Shown here piece by piece: positions 26,239 to 35,208 of a stretch of 64,000 nt of DNA. The translations under genes were made by a program, and so were the position numbers. Position 1 is the stretch's first letter. Every line of letters starts with the position of its first letter. Below the pieces are notes generated by a model. That model was not told the DNA's origin and ran no database searches. It worked only from the letters and a program-made list of their open reading frames with translations. This stretch comes from CAWBRT01 sp963791145 (GTDB taxonomy: Bacteria; Acidobacteriota; Terriglobia; Terriglobales; Acidobacteriaceae), in contig CAWBRT010000011.1 of assembly GCA_963791145.1 (NCBI GenBank), positions 744,001-808,000 on the forward strand, given 5' to 3'.

Positions 26239-27728
26239 GTTTGCTCACCTTTCCGAGATAAGCTGCGATCACGTCGGGGTTGCGCAGAACGTCGGCGGGA
26301 GCCCCATCGGCGATGTGACGGCCGAAGTTCAGCACGGTAATGTGCTCGGCCACTTGCTCCACCAGACGCATGTCATGGTCGATGATCAGGATGGTGATTC
26401 CCTGCCCCTTGAGCCGCCGCAGCAATGCCACCAGCGCGTCCTTTTCGATGTGATTGAGGCCCGCACCAGGCTCGTCGAGCAGAAGCAGTTTGGGATTGCC
26501 CGCCAGCGCGCGGGCAATTTCCACCAGGCGCTGATGCCCGTAGGAGAGGCTTCCCACCGCTTCTTTGGCCCGGTTGGCAAGCCCCACGAATTCCAAGGCC
26601 TCCAGGGCGTGGTCGGTTCCGGCAGGATGGCCGTCGACCAAATTGTGCGGGCGATCGGCGCCGACCCGCACGTTGTCCAGCACGTTCATATCGGTGAACA
26701 GGCGGATGTTCTGGAAGGTGCGGCCTAGGCCGTGACCGGCGCGCTGCGATGGATTCAGGTTTGTGATCTGCTGCCCGTCAAATTCAATGCCGCCGGCAGT
26801 GGGACGATAGATCCCGCTCAACACGTTGAGCAAGGTGGTCTTCCCAGAACCGTTAGGCCCGATCAGGGCATGCACCGAATTCTGCTGCACCGACATGTCA
26901 ACGCCATCAACGGCCTTGACGCCGCCAAAATGCTTGGTCAAACCCTTCACTTTCAGCAGGGCGCTTGCGCCGTTCGGGTCGGCTTGCTGAGTAAGGCGGA
27001 GTGGTGCAATACCCGCCGTATCAACCGCCGCCGGCGGGCGCAGCCTGCGCCAGAGCAGTGCGAGGTAGCCGAAGATGCCATCCGGCATGAATACCATGAT
27101 CAGAATCACGGCTCCGCCGTAGACGGCAAGGTAGATGATCTTCAGGAAGCGCAACCACTCCGGCAGCATGATCAGCAGCCCCGTCCCGAACACCGTGCCC
27201 AGCGGCAAGCGGGAGCCGCCCAGCAGAGCCATGGTCAGGAAGACGACTGATTCGTTGAAGCTGAACTGGTCGGGACTGATGTACGAAAATCCGCCGGCGA
27301 AAAGACCGCCCCCGACTCCTCCGAGCAGCGCCGAGAGAGTGAAGGCAATTACCTTCGATCGGTAGGTGTCTACTCCGACCACTCCGGCGGCAAGCTCGTT
27401 ATCGCGGGTAGCCTGCATGGCGCGGCCCATCTTCGTTTTCTGCAGCCACCAGACCAGGTAGCCGACCAAGGCAAGCATTGCGATGCAGAGAGCGAGATAG
27501 GAATTGCCCGACTGAAAATGAACGGGCCGCGGAATGCCGCTGATTCCATCCGGGCCGCGGGTAACTGCGATCCAGTTGGTCAGCACCAGAGAAAGAATCG
27601 TCTGGAAGCTGATGGTTACCATGGCCAGGTAGTGGCCGCCCAGCCGCAGCGAGGTGAGACCCAGCACCGCGCCCGCCGCGGATGCGACCACCATGGCCAG
27701 CAGCAGCGCTGCCCAAAATGGCAGGCCC
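26225..27728 (-). CDS. LivM-LivG fusion: permease C-part plus ATPase, set 1
   Basis: One open frame (to 27790) encodes the C-terminal LivM permease (LPFWAALLLAMVVASAAG, TSLRLGGHYLAMVTISFQTIL, and the loop KTKMGRAMQATRDNELAAGVVGV) and, without a break, a LivG ATPase: Walker A GPNGSGKTT, signature LSYGHQRLVEIARAL, Walker B LLLLDEPGAGLN. The linker at about residues 250-278 has no stop, so permease and ATPase are one polypeptide. Codons before about 27728 in this frame are out of register with LivM; the true N-terminus is the separate broken segment upstream. If the lesions are real the ATPase loses its start too. Confidence 0.85.
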
Positions 27729-28014
27729 AAAGCTGGTGGTGCCGAGAGCGACCCCGTAAGCCCCGAGTCCGAAAAACGATGCCTGGCCAAGATTGATTTG
27801 CCCGGTATAGCCCAGCACGATCGTCAGCCCCAGCACCGCGATGGCCTAGGTTGAGGTTTGCATCAGCAGGTTGAGCGTGTACGCGGAAAATGACGTTCGC
27901 AAGGCCAAGGACCAGGACGACCATAGTCACGAGCGCATAAACAGCGGCTCCGGCCGCGAGCTTGCCCCTGGCGCTCTTGCTCTTGCTGACGGTTCTGGAT
28001 GCAAGATCGCTCAT
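27729..28014 (-). pseudogene. livM: Broken 5' part of livM (two frameshifts and a TAG)
   Basis: ATG 28014 overlaps the livH stop (ATGA) and encodes MSDLASRTVSKSKSARGKL plus a membrane helix (VYALVTMVVLVLGLANVIF). Near 27887 the frame moves by one; the next stretch reads YTLNLLMQTST, then TAG at 27846-27848 where the family has tyrosine (TSTYAIAVLGL), then AIAVLGLTIVLGYTGQINLG and GLGAYGVALGTTSFG. A second one-base shift in GGGCC at 27724-27728 leads into the LPFWAAL frame. All conserved residues are present apart from these three lesions. Confidence 0.8.
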
Positions 28015-28886
28015 GCCTTCTCCCCGACCTTCTCACCGAAGATGCCTTGCGGCCGAAACAACAGGAATACCAGCAGCACGAGGAAAGCGAATGCATCCTT
28101 GTACGGCACGGAGATATAGGCGGCGCCGAAGGTCTCGACCACGCCCAGGGCCAAGCCGCCCACGATGGCGCCGCTCACGTCCCCGAAGCCGCCGATGATG
28201 GTGGCGGCAAACGCCTTGAGCGCAATCGAGGAGCCCATGCCGACGGAAACGAACAGAATGGGAGCAACCAGAATTCCCGCCAGCCCGCCGAGGATGGAGC
28301 TGTAGATGAAGGTGATCATGATCATCAGCGCCACCGGGATTCCCAGCATGCTCGCCATTTCCTTGTCCTGCGAGGTCGCCTGCATCTTCTTGCCCAGCAG
28401 CGTGCGCTCGAACAGCAGATACTGAAAACCCACCATGAGCAGCGTGACGGCCAGAATCACCAGATACTGGCAGTCAAAAAAGACCGGCCCTACATTGAAC
28501 CCCGGAGAACTAAAGATGCTGGGCAAAGTCTCGGGCTGCGGACCGTGGGCGGCCAGCATCCCGTTCTCCAGCAGGATGGAGGCGCCGATGGTGCTGATGA
28601 TGACCGGCAGGAAACTGCGATTGCGCAGCGGATAGTAAACACCCAGGTTAAAGAGCGCACCGAAGATGCCCATGACAGCGATGGTGATCAGGATGGCCAG
28701 CCAGTAGGGCACGCCCAACTCGACGGCCAGGATCACCATGGAGAAGGCGCCCAGCATGGCGAAATCGCCCTGGGCAAAATTGACTACATTCGTGGCCCGA
28801 AAGATCAACACGAACCCCAGGGCAACGAGAGCATAAATGCTGCCGATCCCCAGGCCGGTGAAAAGAAGCTGCAGTGCAGTTCCCAT
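28011..28886 (-). CDS. livH: ABC transporter permease LivH-type, set 1
   Basis: 291 residues, about eight membrane helices. Family signatures: GLGIGSIYALVALGFVLIFRATNVVNFAQGDFAMLGA at the N-terminus, GKKMQATSQDKEMASMLGI (the EAA-like cytoplasmic loop), and LKAFAATIIGGFGDVSGAIVGG. Forms the inner-membrane channel with LivM. It ends by overlapping livM (ATGA) and follows the binding-protein gene after a 193-nt gap with a hairpin. Confidence 0.93.
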   Translation of the reverse strand: MGTALQLLFTGLGIGSIYALVALGFVLIFRATNVVNFAQGDFAMLGAFSMVILAVELGVPYWLAILITIAVMGIFGALFNLGVYYPLRNRSFLPVIISTIGASILLENGMLAAHGPQPETLPSIFSSPGFNVGPVFFDCQYLVILAVTLLMVGFQYLLFERTLLGKKMQATSQDKEMASMLGIPVALMIMITFIYSSILGGLAGILVAPILFVSVGMGSSIALKAFAATIIGGFGDVSGAIVGGLALGVVETFGAAYISVPYKDAFAFLVLLVFLLFRPQGIFGEKVGEKA

Positions 28887-29035
28887 ATGGCTGACGCCTC
28901 GCGAGAGCTAACCTGTCCGGCAATCAACGCGGGTTGAAAGGAACAGAAATAACCCTGCACATTACGGAATTTACTTCGTCACACGCGGAAACGCGGAAAT
29001 CATCGGAAGGGTTTTCCGTGTTCTGGTGTGCTGGA

Positions 29036-29066
29036 GCGAGCCCTCGCCATCGCGGCTCAGGCTCGC
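29036..29066 (-). other. Hairpin between binding-protein and livH genes, set 1
   Basis: GCGAGCC / GGCTCGC, 7 pairs around a 17-nt loop, just after the binding-protein stop codon at 29080. No T-run. Such hairpins often let the binding protein accumulate above the membrane subunits. Confidence 0.45.
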
Positions 29067-29079
29067 CTCAACGAAGCGG

Positions 29080-30217
29080 TTAGTCCTTGAAGTCGATGTG
29101 CTTGTCGAATGTCCAGGTTCCGTTGACGTTCTTTACAACGTTATAGCCGTGCAAGCCGTCGCCATTCTTGTCGAAGTTGAACGTCCCTTCGGCGCCCTGG
29201 TAATTCCTGATGCCCAGGATCGCCTGCCGTATCTTCTGCGGGTCCGTGCTCTTGGCTTTGTTGATGGCCAAAGCCAGCACATGCATGCCATCGTAGGCCC
29301 AGGAGCTGAAGAAATCGGGCCTCATCTTATAGGCGGCCTCATATTTCTGGGCGTAAGCTTTGGCGGCAGGGCACGAATCCGGTTCATAATCCGCCACCCC
29401 GTAAGCGCCGTTGAGGGCCGGGCCAGCCAGCCGCATGGCGGTGGTGCCGGTAATGCTCGGCGAGCCGATCCAGGGAATGTTCACGCCCTGCTGGCGGAGC
29501 TGTTTGGCAAAAATGCCCAGATCGTTGTCAAGGGCCATGTAGCTGGCCATAATGTCGGCTCCGGAACGCTTGACAGCGAGCACGACGGCCGTAAAATCGG
29601 TCGAACTGTTGGGATAACCCTGAGTCAGGACCGGCTCGATGCCCATGGTCTTGAGAGCCGCGGTCAAGGCGTCTTTGCCGCCGTTGCCGAAGGCCTCCGA
29701 AGAATAAATGATGGCCCACTTCTTCTTCTGCAGGGTCTTGACACCGTATTCGGCGATCACCCGGGCCGAGTAACCGTCATTGGGCCGGGCACGGAAGTAC
29801 CACGGGTTGTCCATGTGGGTGAGCTTCGGATCGGTGCCACCGATGATCACCGGTTTGCCAACCTTTAATACATCGGGAGACATAGCCATCGTTTGCGTGC
29901 TGCGGACCGAGCCGATGAAGGCGGGGATATCCTTATCGCCAGCCAGCTTGGTGAACGCCAGGATAACGCCAGGGTTACTCGTCTGATCATCCTCGATGAC
30001 CAGCTCCACCTGTTTTCCGAGAACGCCGCCTGCTTTGTTGATTTCCTCCACCGCCAGCTTGGCCCCCTGGGTCTGCCAACGGCCTGCCTCGGCGGAGGGG
30101 CCGGTGATCGGCACGACCAAGCCGATCTTGAGCGTATCGGCTGCCTGCAATCCAACTACCCCAACCGTCATACCCGCGAGCAAGCCCAAGCAGAGCAAGA
30201 ACGAACCACTTGCGCAT
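29080..30217 (-). CDS. Periplasmic substrate-binding protein, LivK-type, set 1 (frameshift in signal peptide)
   Basis: About 379 codons of a type I periplasmic binding protein: DTLKIGLVVPITGPSAEAGRW, GAKLAVEEINKAGGVLGKQ, YSARVIAEYGVKTL, and GAEGTFNFDKNGDGLHGYNV. The preferred start is ATG 30217 (MRKWFVLALLGL), directly after AAAGGGGGTAAGGT. That frame must shift by one at a GGG (30185-30187) to continue as LAGMTVGVVGLQAADTL; with GG the signal peptide reads MRKWFVLALLGLLAGM. Without a shift, an ATG at 30249 gives an open frame but lacks a ribosome site. The ligand is unknown; the operon also carries a LarA-like protein. Confidence 0.85.
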
Positions 30218-30417
30218 ACCTTACCCCCTTTTATTAGTGGGACTTCCATGATTTCAGGAGTGGCGGCCAAGGTATCAAATAGCCGCTCTCTTGTAAAGGT
30301 AAAAAGCCGCTCCCGGCTTAGGCAGGCCGCGCCGCAAGCACAAACTAAGCGGATACCTCCGCCGGCAACACATGTGCCATGATTGGCTCTCACTCCGCGC
30401 AGGGGGGATTCAAGAAC

Positions 30418-30702
30418 ATGAGCACTTACGTCGTTGGACATCTGACGGTAAAGAATGCTGAAAACTGGGCCGAGTATCGCAGGAGGGTTCCAGCTACTTT
30501 GGAGCCGTGGGGCGCTGAGCTGGTCTTTCGCGGCAACAGAGTGGCGGTGCTTGCCGGCGAGCATTCGCACTCGGACATCGTCGTCATACGCTTTCCGGAC
30601 AAAGAGGCTGTCCGGAACTGGTACCGCTCAGCCGCATACCAAGCGCTGATCCCTCTGCGGGAGCAGGCGGCGGAGATGGTGTTGCTTGCGTATGAAACAT
30701 AG
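30418..30702 (+). CDS. DUF1330-family protein
   Basis: 94 residues (MSTYVVGHLTVKNAENWAEY). The ferredoxin-like ABM fold of DUF1330 is recognised by the WAEYRRRVPATLEPWGAELV, VVIRFPDKEAVRNWYRSAAYQALIPLR pattern. No established function; some relatives lie beside oxidative or catabolic genes. ATG 30418 is chosen because GGGGGG lies about 10 nt upstream and the family starts here. Divergent from ABC transporter set 1. Confidence 0.82.
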   Translation: MSTYVVGHLTVKNAENWAEYRRRVPATLEPWGAELVFRGNRVAVLAGEHSHSDIVVIRFPDKEAVRNWYRSAAYQALIPLREQAAEMVLLAYET

Positions 30703-30822
30703 CCGCGAGGCCGCCTGGCCGCGTTAGCAACTACGTACCGGCGCGGACGAGTTCGCCAACATCTCCCGTGCCGGCGGGAGACGAAGGCTCATTCCACTCA
30801 TCTCATCATTCGGAATATCGTG

Positions 30823-31347
30823 CTACGGTTTGTTGGGGAGGAGGACGGCAATTTCCTGCTCAAGCTTAGGGAAATCCAGCAGACCGGCATACTTTGCGTG
30901 GATGCGGCCATCGCGGCCGATGAGAAATGTGGTGGGCAGCCCCAGAATCCCGCCATAGGATTCGGCGATCTTCGCGCTGCCCGCCACCACCGGGTAGTTC
31001 ATCTTGTAGCTTCGGTAGAAGTCGCGCAGCGCCCTGTCTTTGTCCTCCATGGAGATACCGATCACCTGAAATCCCTGAGTACGGTATTTGTTCTGCAGAG
31101 CGATGAGTTGCGGAATCTCCGCCGCGCAGGGCGTGCACCAGGCGGCCCAGAAATTGATCAGCACAACTTTGCCGGCGTAGCTGGAGGTGTCAATCTTGCT
31201 GCCGCTGAGGTCCACCAAGGTGAGCGACGGCGCCGCTGGTGCTACTGAACTGCGGCCAAGTGGTGCATTCGCCGTGCGGGAGCGCACGCCATAATAAATG
31301 GCTACGGCGACTCCGATGGCGGCAATCGCAACCGCGAGTTTCTTCAT
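30823..31347 (-). CDS. TlpA/ResA-like membrane-anchored thioredoxin
   Basis: 174 residues. An N-terminal uncleaved helix or signal (MKKLAVAIAAIGVAVAIYYG) precedes a periplasmic thioredoxin-fold domain with active site WCTPC (INFWAAWCTPCAAEIPQLIAL) and the cis-proline loop GLPTTFLIGRDG. Members reduce disulfides in periplasmic proteins, for example in cytochrome c maturation. It follows the rhodanese-like gene by 6 nt and is probably co-transcribed. Confidence 0.9.
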   Translation of the reverse strand: MKKLAVAIAAIGVAVAIYYGVRSRTANAPLGRSSVAPAAPSLTLVDLSGSKIDTSSYAGKVVLINFWAAWCTPCAAEIPQLIALQNKYRTQGFQVIGISMEDKDRALRDFYRSYKMNYPVVAGSAKIAESYGGILGLPTTFLIGRDGRIHAKYAGLLDFPKLEQEIAVLLPNKP

Positions 31348-31353
31348 CGCAGG

Positions 31354-31860
31354 CTACTGTCCCTTTTCGACGGGATACCCCTTCTCCGCCCAATCGGCGC
31401 CGAAGCTCTTGGCGAGGTAAAGCACCTTCACGCCTTTGACGCCCGCCTTCCGGAGCTCATCATAGGCCGGCCGGATGTTCGGACAATGGTCCCAGGGGCA
31501 GCACCCACAGTAGAGAACCACCGGCGAATTCTTCGGCAGAGCGGCCACACGCTTCCGCAAGTTGTCGAACGAATGCGGATCCGAGGCCGGCCCTATGAAC
31601 TCAGCGCCCGGAATGTGCGCTTGCACGTAGAGGAAACGGGGACCGACGTAGAACACGACCGGCTTTGCGGAGCTGGACTGCAGCGCCTTCAATAACTCCT
31701 GCGGCTGCATTAACTCCGCGCTGCCCGGCGGCAACTTCGAAGCGGCTGGCGGCTGGCCTTCACTTGCGCCGGCAGCCAAAAAGGTTAACAATAGGGCCGC
31801 TGCAATCAGCGACCAAAGCCGACCATGGAAGACAGGCTTACCATCTCCGATGCGTCTCAT
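31354..31860 (-). CDS. Exported rhodanese-like protein with Cys-rich loop
   Basis: 168 residues. Signal peptide at about residues 1-36 (LIAAALLLTFLAAGASEG). A rhodanese-like domain follows: VVFYVGPRFLYVQAHIPGAEF, VAALPKNSPVVLYCGCCPWDHCPNIRPAYDEL, VKVLYLAKSFGADWAEKGYPV. The active-site loop has Cys at CGCCPWDHCPN, more cysteines than a normal rhodanese loop (CxxGxR). With the TlpA-like protein next door it may handle sulfur or metal in the periplasm; the substrate is unknown. Confidence 0.82.
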   Translation of the reverse strand: MRRIGDGKPVFHGRLWSLIAAALLLTFLAAGASEGQPPAASKLPPGSAELMQPQELLKALQSSSAKPVVFYVGPRFLYVQAHIPGAEFIGPASDPHSFDNLRKRVAALPKNSPVVLYCGCCPWDHCPNIRPAYDELRKAGVKGVKVLYLAKSFGADWAEKGYPVEKGQ

Positions 31861-32034
31861 AGCGCATCCAGTATACGGGGAAAGAACTCTGCCCGTAAGG
31901 CAACCTGGACTGCATCTGGGCGCATTCCTATCCAGGTGCTGTTATTTGTCCATCTATTCTCCGGCTTCACCTGAGCCACCCTTCACTAGCGTCGGTCCGG
32001 CGTCGTCTCCTGTTGATTTGTAAACAAATGAGTG

Positions 32035-32050
32035 CTGCCGCAAGCGGCAG
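32035..32050 (+). other. Leader hairpin upstream of the transglutaminase gene
   Basis: CTGCCGC-AA-GCGGCAG, a perfect 7-bp stem with a 2-nt gap, 31 nt before the start codon. An inverted repeat TTTGT-AA-ACAAA lies just upstream at about 32018-32029. Either could be an operator or leader structure. Confidence 0.4.
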
Positions 32051-32080
32051 TATGTTCAACCCGGAAGAGGGGGTTGGCCT

Positions 32081-33181
32081 ATGAATCGTCGTGATTTCCT
32101 GAAATCTGCCGGGCTCGTTTCGGCGAGCGCCGTTTTGCCGGAGGGGCTGCGCCTGTTTGCGCAGAACCATTTGCCTGAGGGTTGGCGCCGCTTCGAAGTG
32201 ACAACACGCATCGAGGTTCTGCATCCGGACGGAGTAACGCGCGTGTGGGCTCCAGGTGCGATGATCCGTGTCACGCCATTCCAGAGGACGCTGTCGAACA
32301 GATTCGGCGCTCCGGGTGGCACCGCCGAGCTTGTCGAACGCAAAGCTGATGGGTTGGCCATGATCGTGGCGAGTTTTCCCGCCGGCGTCAAGCCGGTTCT
32401 TACGGTCGCAAGCCGGATCGCCACACGCGACTACACGGTCGATCTCTCCAGGCCCGGGCGCGTGCCGAAGCCGAACCGCGCGGAGCTGCAACATTTCCTG
32501 CGGTCGACCAAGCTCCTGCCCACCGACGGTATCGTGAGAGCAACCGCTGTCCAGATCACGCGCGGCGCCAAGACGGATGTCGAAAAAGCGCGGTTGCTCT
32601 ACGAGTGGATCGTCGATAACACCTTTCGCGATCCGAAGGTGCGTGGATGCGGCCGCGGGGATATTCGCGTCATGCTTGAGTCGAAGAACCTGGGCGGCAA
32701 GTGCGCCGATCTCAATGCGCTCTACGTCGGCTTGGCGCGCGCGATAAGCCTTCCGGCTCGTGACGTGTACGGCATCCGTGTGGCAAAGTCGGAGTTCGGA
32801 TATAAGAGCCTGGGCGCCGCGTCGGAAAACATCAGCAAGGCCCAGCACTGCCGCGCCGAGGTATACCTTGGCGGCTATGGCTGGGTTCCCGTCGATCCCG
32901 CCGACGTGCGCAAGGTCGTGCTCGAGGAACCGCCGGGAAATCGTCCGCTGAACGACGACAGGGTGAAGATGGCCCGCGCGCGTCTATTCGGGTCGTGGGA
33001 GATGAACTGGATTGCGTATAACTTCGCCCACGACGTCGTTTTGCCGGGATCAAGCGGTGCACCAGTCGCCTTCCTGATGTATCCGCAGGCGGAAACGGCC
33101 GAGGGCCGGCTCGATTGCCTAGACCCGGAAACCTTCAAGTACGAGATTACGGCCAGGAAGATTCCACCTGCCAGGACCTGA
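32081..33181 (+). CDS. Tat-exported transglutaminase-like (papain-fold) protein
   Basis: 366 residues. Twin-arginine signal MNRRDFLKSAGLVSASAVLP, so it is exported folded. An N-terminal beta-rich region (about 30-150) precedes a transglutaminase core: DVEKARLLYEWIVDNTFRDP, Cys in LGGKCADLNALYVGLARAI, His in KAQHCRAEVYLGGYGW and Asp in VPVDPADV, the full Cys-His-Asp triad. Bacterial members are mostly proteases or peptidoglycan/amide-linkage enzymes rather than cross-linkers. Stands alone; a ribosome site GAGGGGG precedes the ATG. Confidence 0.88.
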   Translation: MNRRDFLKSAGLVSASAVLPEGLRLFAQNHLPEGWRRFEVTTRIEVLHPDGVTRVWAPGAMIRVTPFQRTLSNRFGAPGGTAELVERKADGLAMIVASFPAGVKPVLTVASRIATRDYTVDLSRPGRVPKPNRAELQHFLRSTKLLPTDGIVRATAVQITRGAKTDVEKARLLYEWIVDNTFRDPKVRGCGRGDIRVMLESKNLGGKCADLNALYVGLARAISLPARDVYGIRVAKSEFGYKSLGAASENISKAQHCRAEVYLGGYGWVPVDPADVRKVVLEEPPGNRPLNDDRVKMARARLFGSWEMNWIAYNFAHDVVLPGSSGAPVAFLMYPQAETAEGRLDCLDPETFKYEITARKIPPART

Positions 33182-33498
33182 CGGCTCCGGCCTTCCACCC
33201 CAGCAGACGCGCCATGGGCTCTTTTGATCTCTTCAGCCCAGTGCGTTTGCCGGCAGGCTCCTACGACATTTAGTCTGCGGCTCGGATTGTCAATCTCTAC
33301 CATGTCGCCGTTCTCGGCCAGCGCTGCGCGCAATTGTGGTCGCCGGGCGGCAAAAGTTCGGCCAGAAAAATATAGCGCTTAGAGCAAGCGATTGATGCCT
33401 CACGTCTCGCAGGGTGGGATGAGGCCCGCAACCGCAAAAAACCTTGGATTATAAAGTCAAATCGAGCGAGAATGAACTTCACCGTTAAGGAGACAACC
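33182..33498. other. Gene-free region upstream of the SDR cluster
   Basis: 317 nt. A TATAAA at 33450-33455 could be a -10 for the plus-strand cluster, without a good -35. Nothing else seen. Confidence 0.4.
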
Positions 33499-34335
33499 GT
33501 GAGCAAATGGGAATTGCACCACTTGGATGGTGTCAAAGCGCGTGCGCTCCGGCCCGAAACACTTTTCGATCTCACCGGCAAGGTGGCGATCGTGACGGGG
33601 GCCGGCGGCGGAATAGGTTCATGGCTGTCCGCCGGGCTGGCTGCTGCCGGGGCGAACCTGCTGCTGACCGATCATCCCAAGGCATCGATGGCGGCGACGT
33701 CCGATGCCATCAAGGCGGCCGGCGGCCGTTGCGAGGAATTCGCGATGGATCTGTTGGCTGCCGAGGCGGTTGACGCCATCGTCGAGGCCGCTCGCGCCCG
33801 CTTCGGCCGGTTGGACATTCTCATCAACAACGCCGGGGTCAATCGGCGAGAGCGGATATTCGATGTCTCGCGGGAATCGTGGGATTTTATCTCGACCATC
33901 AACTTGAGAATTCCCTATGAACTGTCGCGAGCCGCGGCACGGGTGATGGCCAAAGGAGACGGCGGTTCGATCATCCATCTCGGTTCGATGAACAATGCCA
34001 TCGGCCTGGCGGGCGTCTCCGTCTACGGAGCGGCCAAAGCGGGGCTATGTCAACTGGCGAAGTCGATGTCGGTGGAATGGGCGGAATACAAGATCCGCGT
34101 CAATGCGATTTGCCCGGCCTTCGTGCTGACACCTCTGACAACCTCCGTTTGGGCCGATCCAGTACGCGAAAAATGGTTGATCGATCGCACCTTGTGGAAG
34201 CGGCCCAGTTACCCGGACGACCTGGTCGGGTTGTGCCTTCTGCTGGCATCGAATGCCGGGACCTTTATCACCGGCCAGGCGATCTACGTCGACGGCGGCT
34301 GGCTCGCCGGAACACCCTGGGACAGATCCGAATAA
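33499..34335 (+). CDS. Short-chain dehydrogenase/reductase
   Basis: 278 residues. NAD(P) site TGAGGGIG, NNAGVNRRE, catalytic serine region LGSMNNAIGLAG, and YGAAK as the YxxxK motif; C-terminus TGQAIYVDGGW. Cytosolic alcohol/ketone oxidoreductase; the aspartate after strand 2 (LLLTDHP) favours NAD. GTG 33499 is preferred over ATG 33472 because AAGGAG lies 6 nt upstream of the GTG. First gene of a plus-strand operon with a split transketolase and an FAH-family enzyme, so it likely oxidises a polyol, sugar or sugar acid feeding those enzymes. Confidence 0.88.
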   Translation: MSKWELHHLDGVKARALRPETLFDLTGKVAIVTGAGGGIGSWLSAGLAAAGANLLLTDHPKASMAATSDAIKAAGGRCEEFAMDLLAAEAVDAIVEAARARFGRLDILINNAGVNRRERIFDVSRESWDFISTINLRIPYELSRAAARVMAKGDGGSIIHLGSMNNAIGLAGVSVYGAAKAGLCQLAKSMSVEWAEYKIRVNAICPAFVLTPLTTSVWADPVREKWLIDRTLWKRPSYPDDLVGLCLLLASNAGTFITGQAIYVDGGWLAGTPWDRSE

Positions 34336-34361
34336 ATAACTAGTCGAATGAGAGGAAAGAT

Positions 34362-35198
34362 ATGGTATCTCGAGAGTTAGTGCGAAAACTGGAAGAGAAA
34401 GCACTATGCCTCAGGGAGCACATCGTCGTCGATCTTATCGGCGCGGGCAAAGTCGGCCATTTGGGAGGCTCCTGCTCCAGCGCCGAGATCGTGGCGGCGC
34501 TCTACTTCCACAAGATGAGGCACGATCCGAACAATCCTGCTTTGCCCGAACGGGACCGCTTTCTCTTGAGTAAGGGCCATGCGGCGCTTGTCCAATATGC
34601 AGCTTTGGCGCTGGCCGGCTATTTCCCCAAGGAAGAGCTGAAGAACGTGAAGTGCCTCGGCGGCATGCTGCAGGGTCATCCCGACATGACCAGGACCCCG
34701 GGAGTCGAAGCCAACACCGGGTCGCTGGGACAGGGGTTATCAGTCGCCAACGGCATGGCCCTGGGTCTGAGATTGAACGGCAGCAAGAGCCGGGTCTATG
34801 TCCTCATCGGCGACGGCGAGCAGAACGAAGGGCAGATCTGGGAGGGGGCCATGGCCGCCGCCAGCTTCAAACTGGACAATCTGACCGCCATTGTCGACCG
34901 CAATAAACTGCAGGCCACCGGCGCCATCGCCGAGCGCTTCGAGATCGGCCCGCTGGCGCCCAAATGGGCGGCTTTCGGCTGGAACGTCATTGAGATTGAC
35001 GGACACGACGTCAGTGCAGTGATCGAAGCGCTCGATGAGGCCGAAACGGTCAAAGGAAAACCTACCGTCATCATCGCCAGCACGATCAAAGGCAAAGGCA
35101 TTTCCTTCGCGGAAAACAACGCCGCTTTTCATAACGGGCCGATGACAGCCGAACAATGCGAAATCGCCATGAGCGACCTTGCCAAGCTGCGCAATTAA
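34362..35198 (+). CDS. Transketolase, N-terminal subunit
   Basis: 278 residues covering the TPP-binding domain: GKVGHLGGSCSSAEIVAALYF, LSKGHAALVQYAAL, VEANTGSLGQGLSVANGMALG, and the cofactor motif GDGEQNEGQIWEGAMAAASFKLDNLTAIVDRN (residues about 145-175). It is one of the split transketolases, whose two chains form the active TPP enzyme. Split types include housekeeping enzymes and dedicated catabolic ones such as apulose-4-phosphate (AptAB) and sulfo-sugar (SqwGH) transketolases. Starts 26 nt after the SDR gene with a GAGAGGAAAG ribosome site. Confidence 0.92.
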   Translation: MVSRELVRKLEEKALCLREHIVVDLIGAGKVGHLGGSCSSAEIVAALYFHKMRHDPNNPALPERDRFLLSKGHAALVQYAALALAGYFPKEELKNVKCLGGMLQGHPDMTRTPGVEANTGSLGQGLSVANGMALGLRLNGSKSRVYVLIGDGEQNEGQIWEGAMAAASFKLDNLTAIVDRNKLQATGAIAERFEIGPLAPKWAAFGWNVIEIDGHDVSAVIEALDEAETVKGKPTVIIASTIKGKGISFAENNAAFHNGPMTAEQCEIAMSDLAKLRN

Positions 35199-35208
35199 AG
35201 AGGGAAAC

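Noticed and set aside
30217..30249. ATG at 30249 as start of the set-1 binding protein
   Set aside because: It keeps the frame open and its N-terminus could pass as a signal, but no ribosome site precedes it, while AAAGGGGGTAAGGT directly precedes the ATG at 30217, whose product is a textbook signal peptide after a one-base correction.
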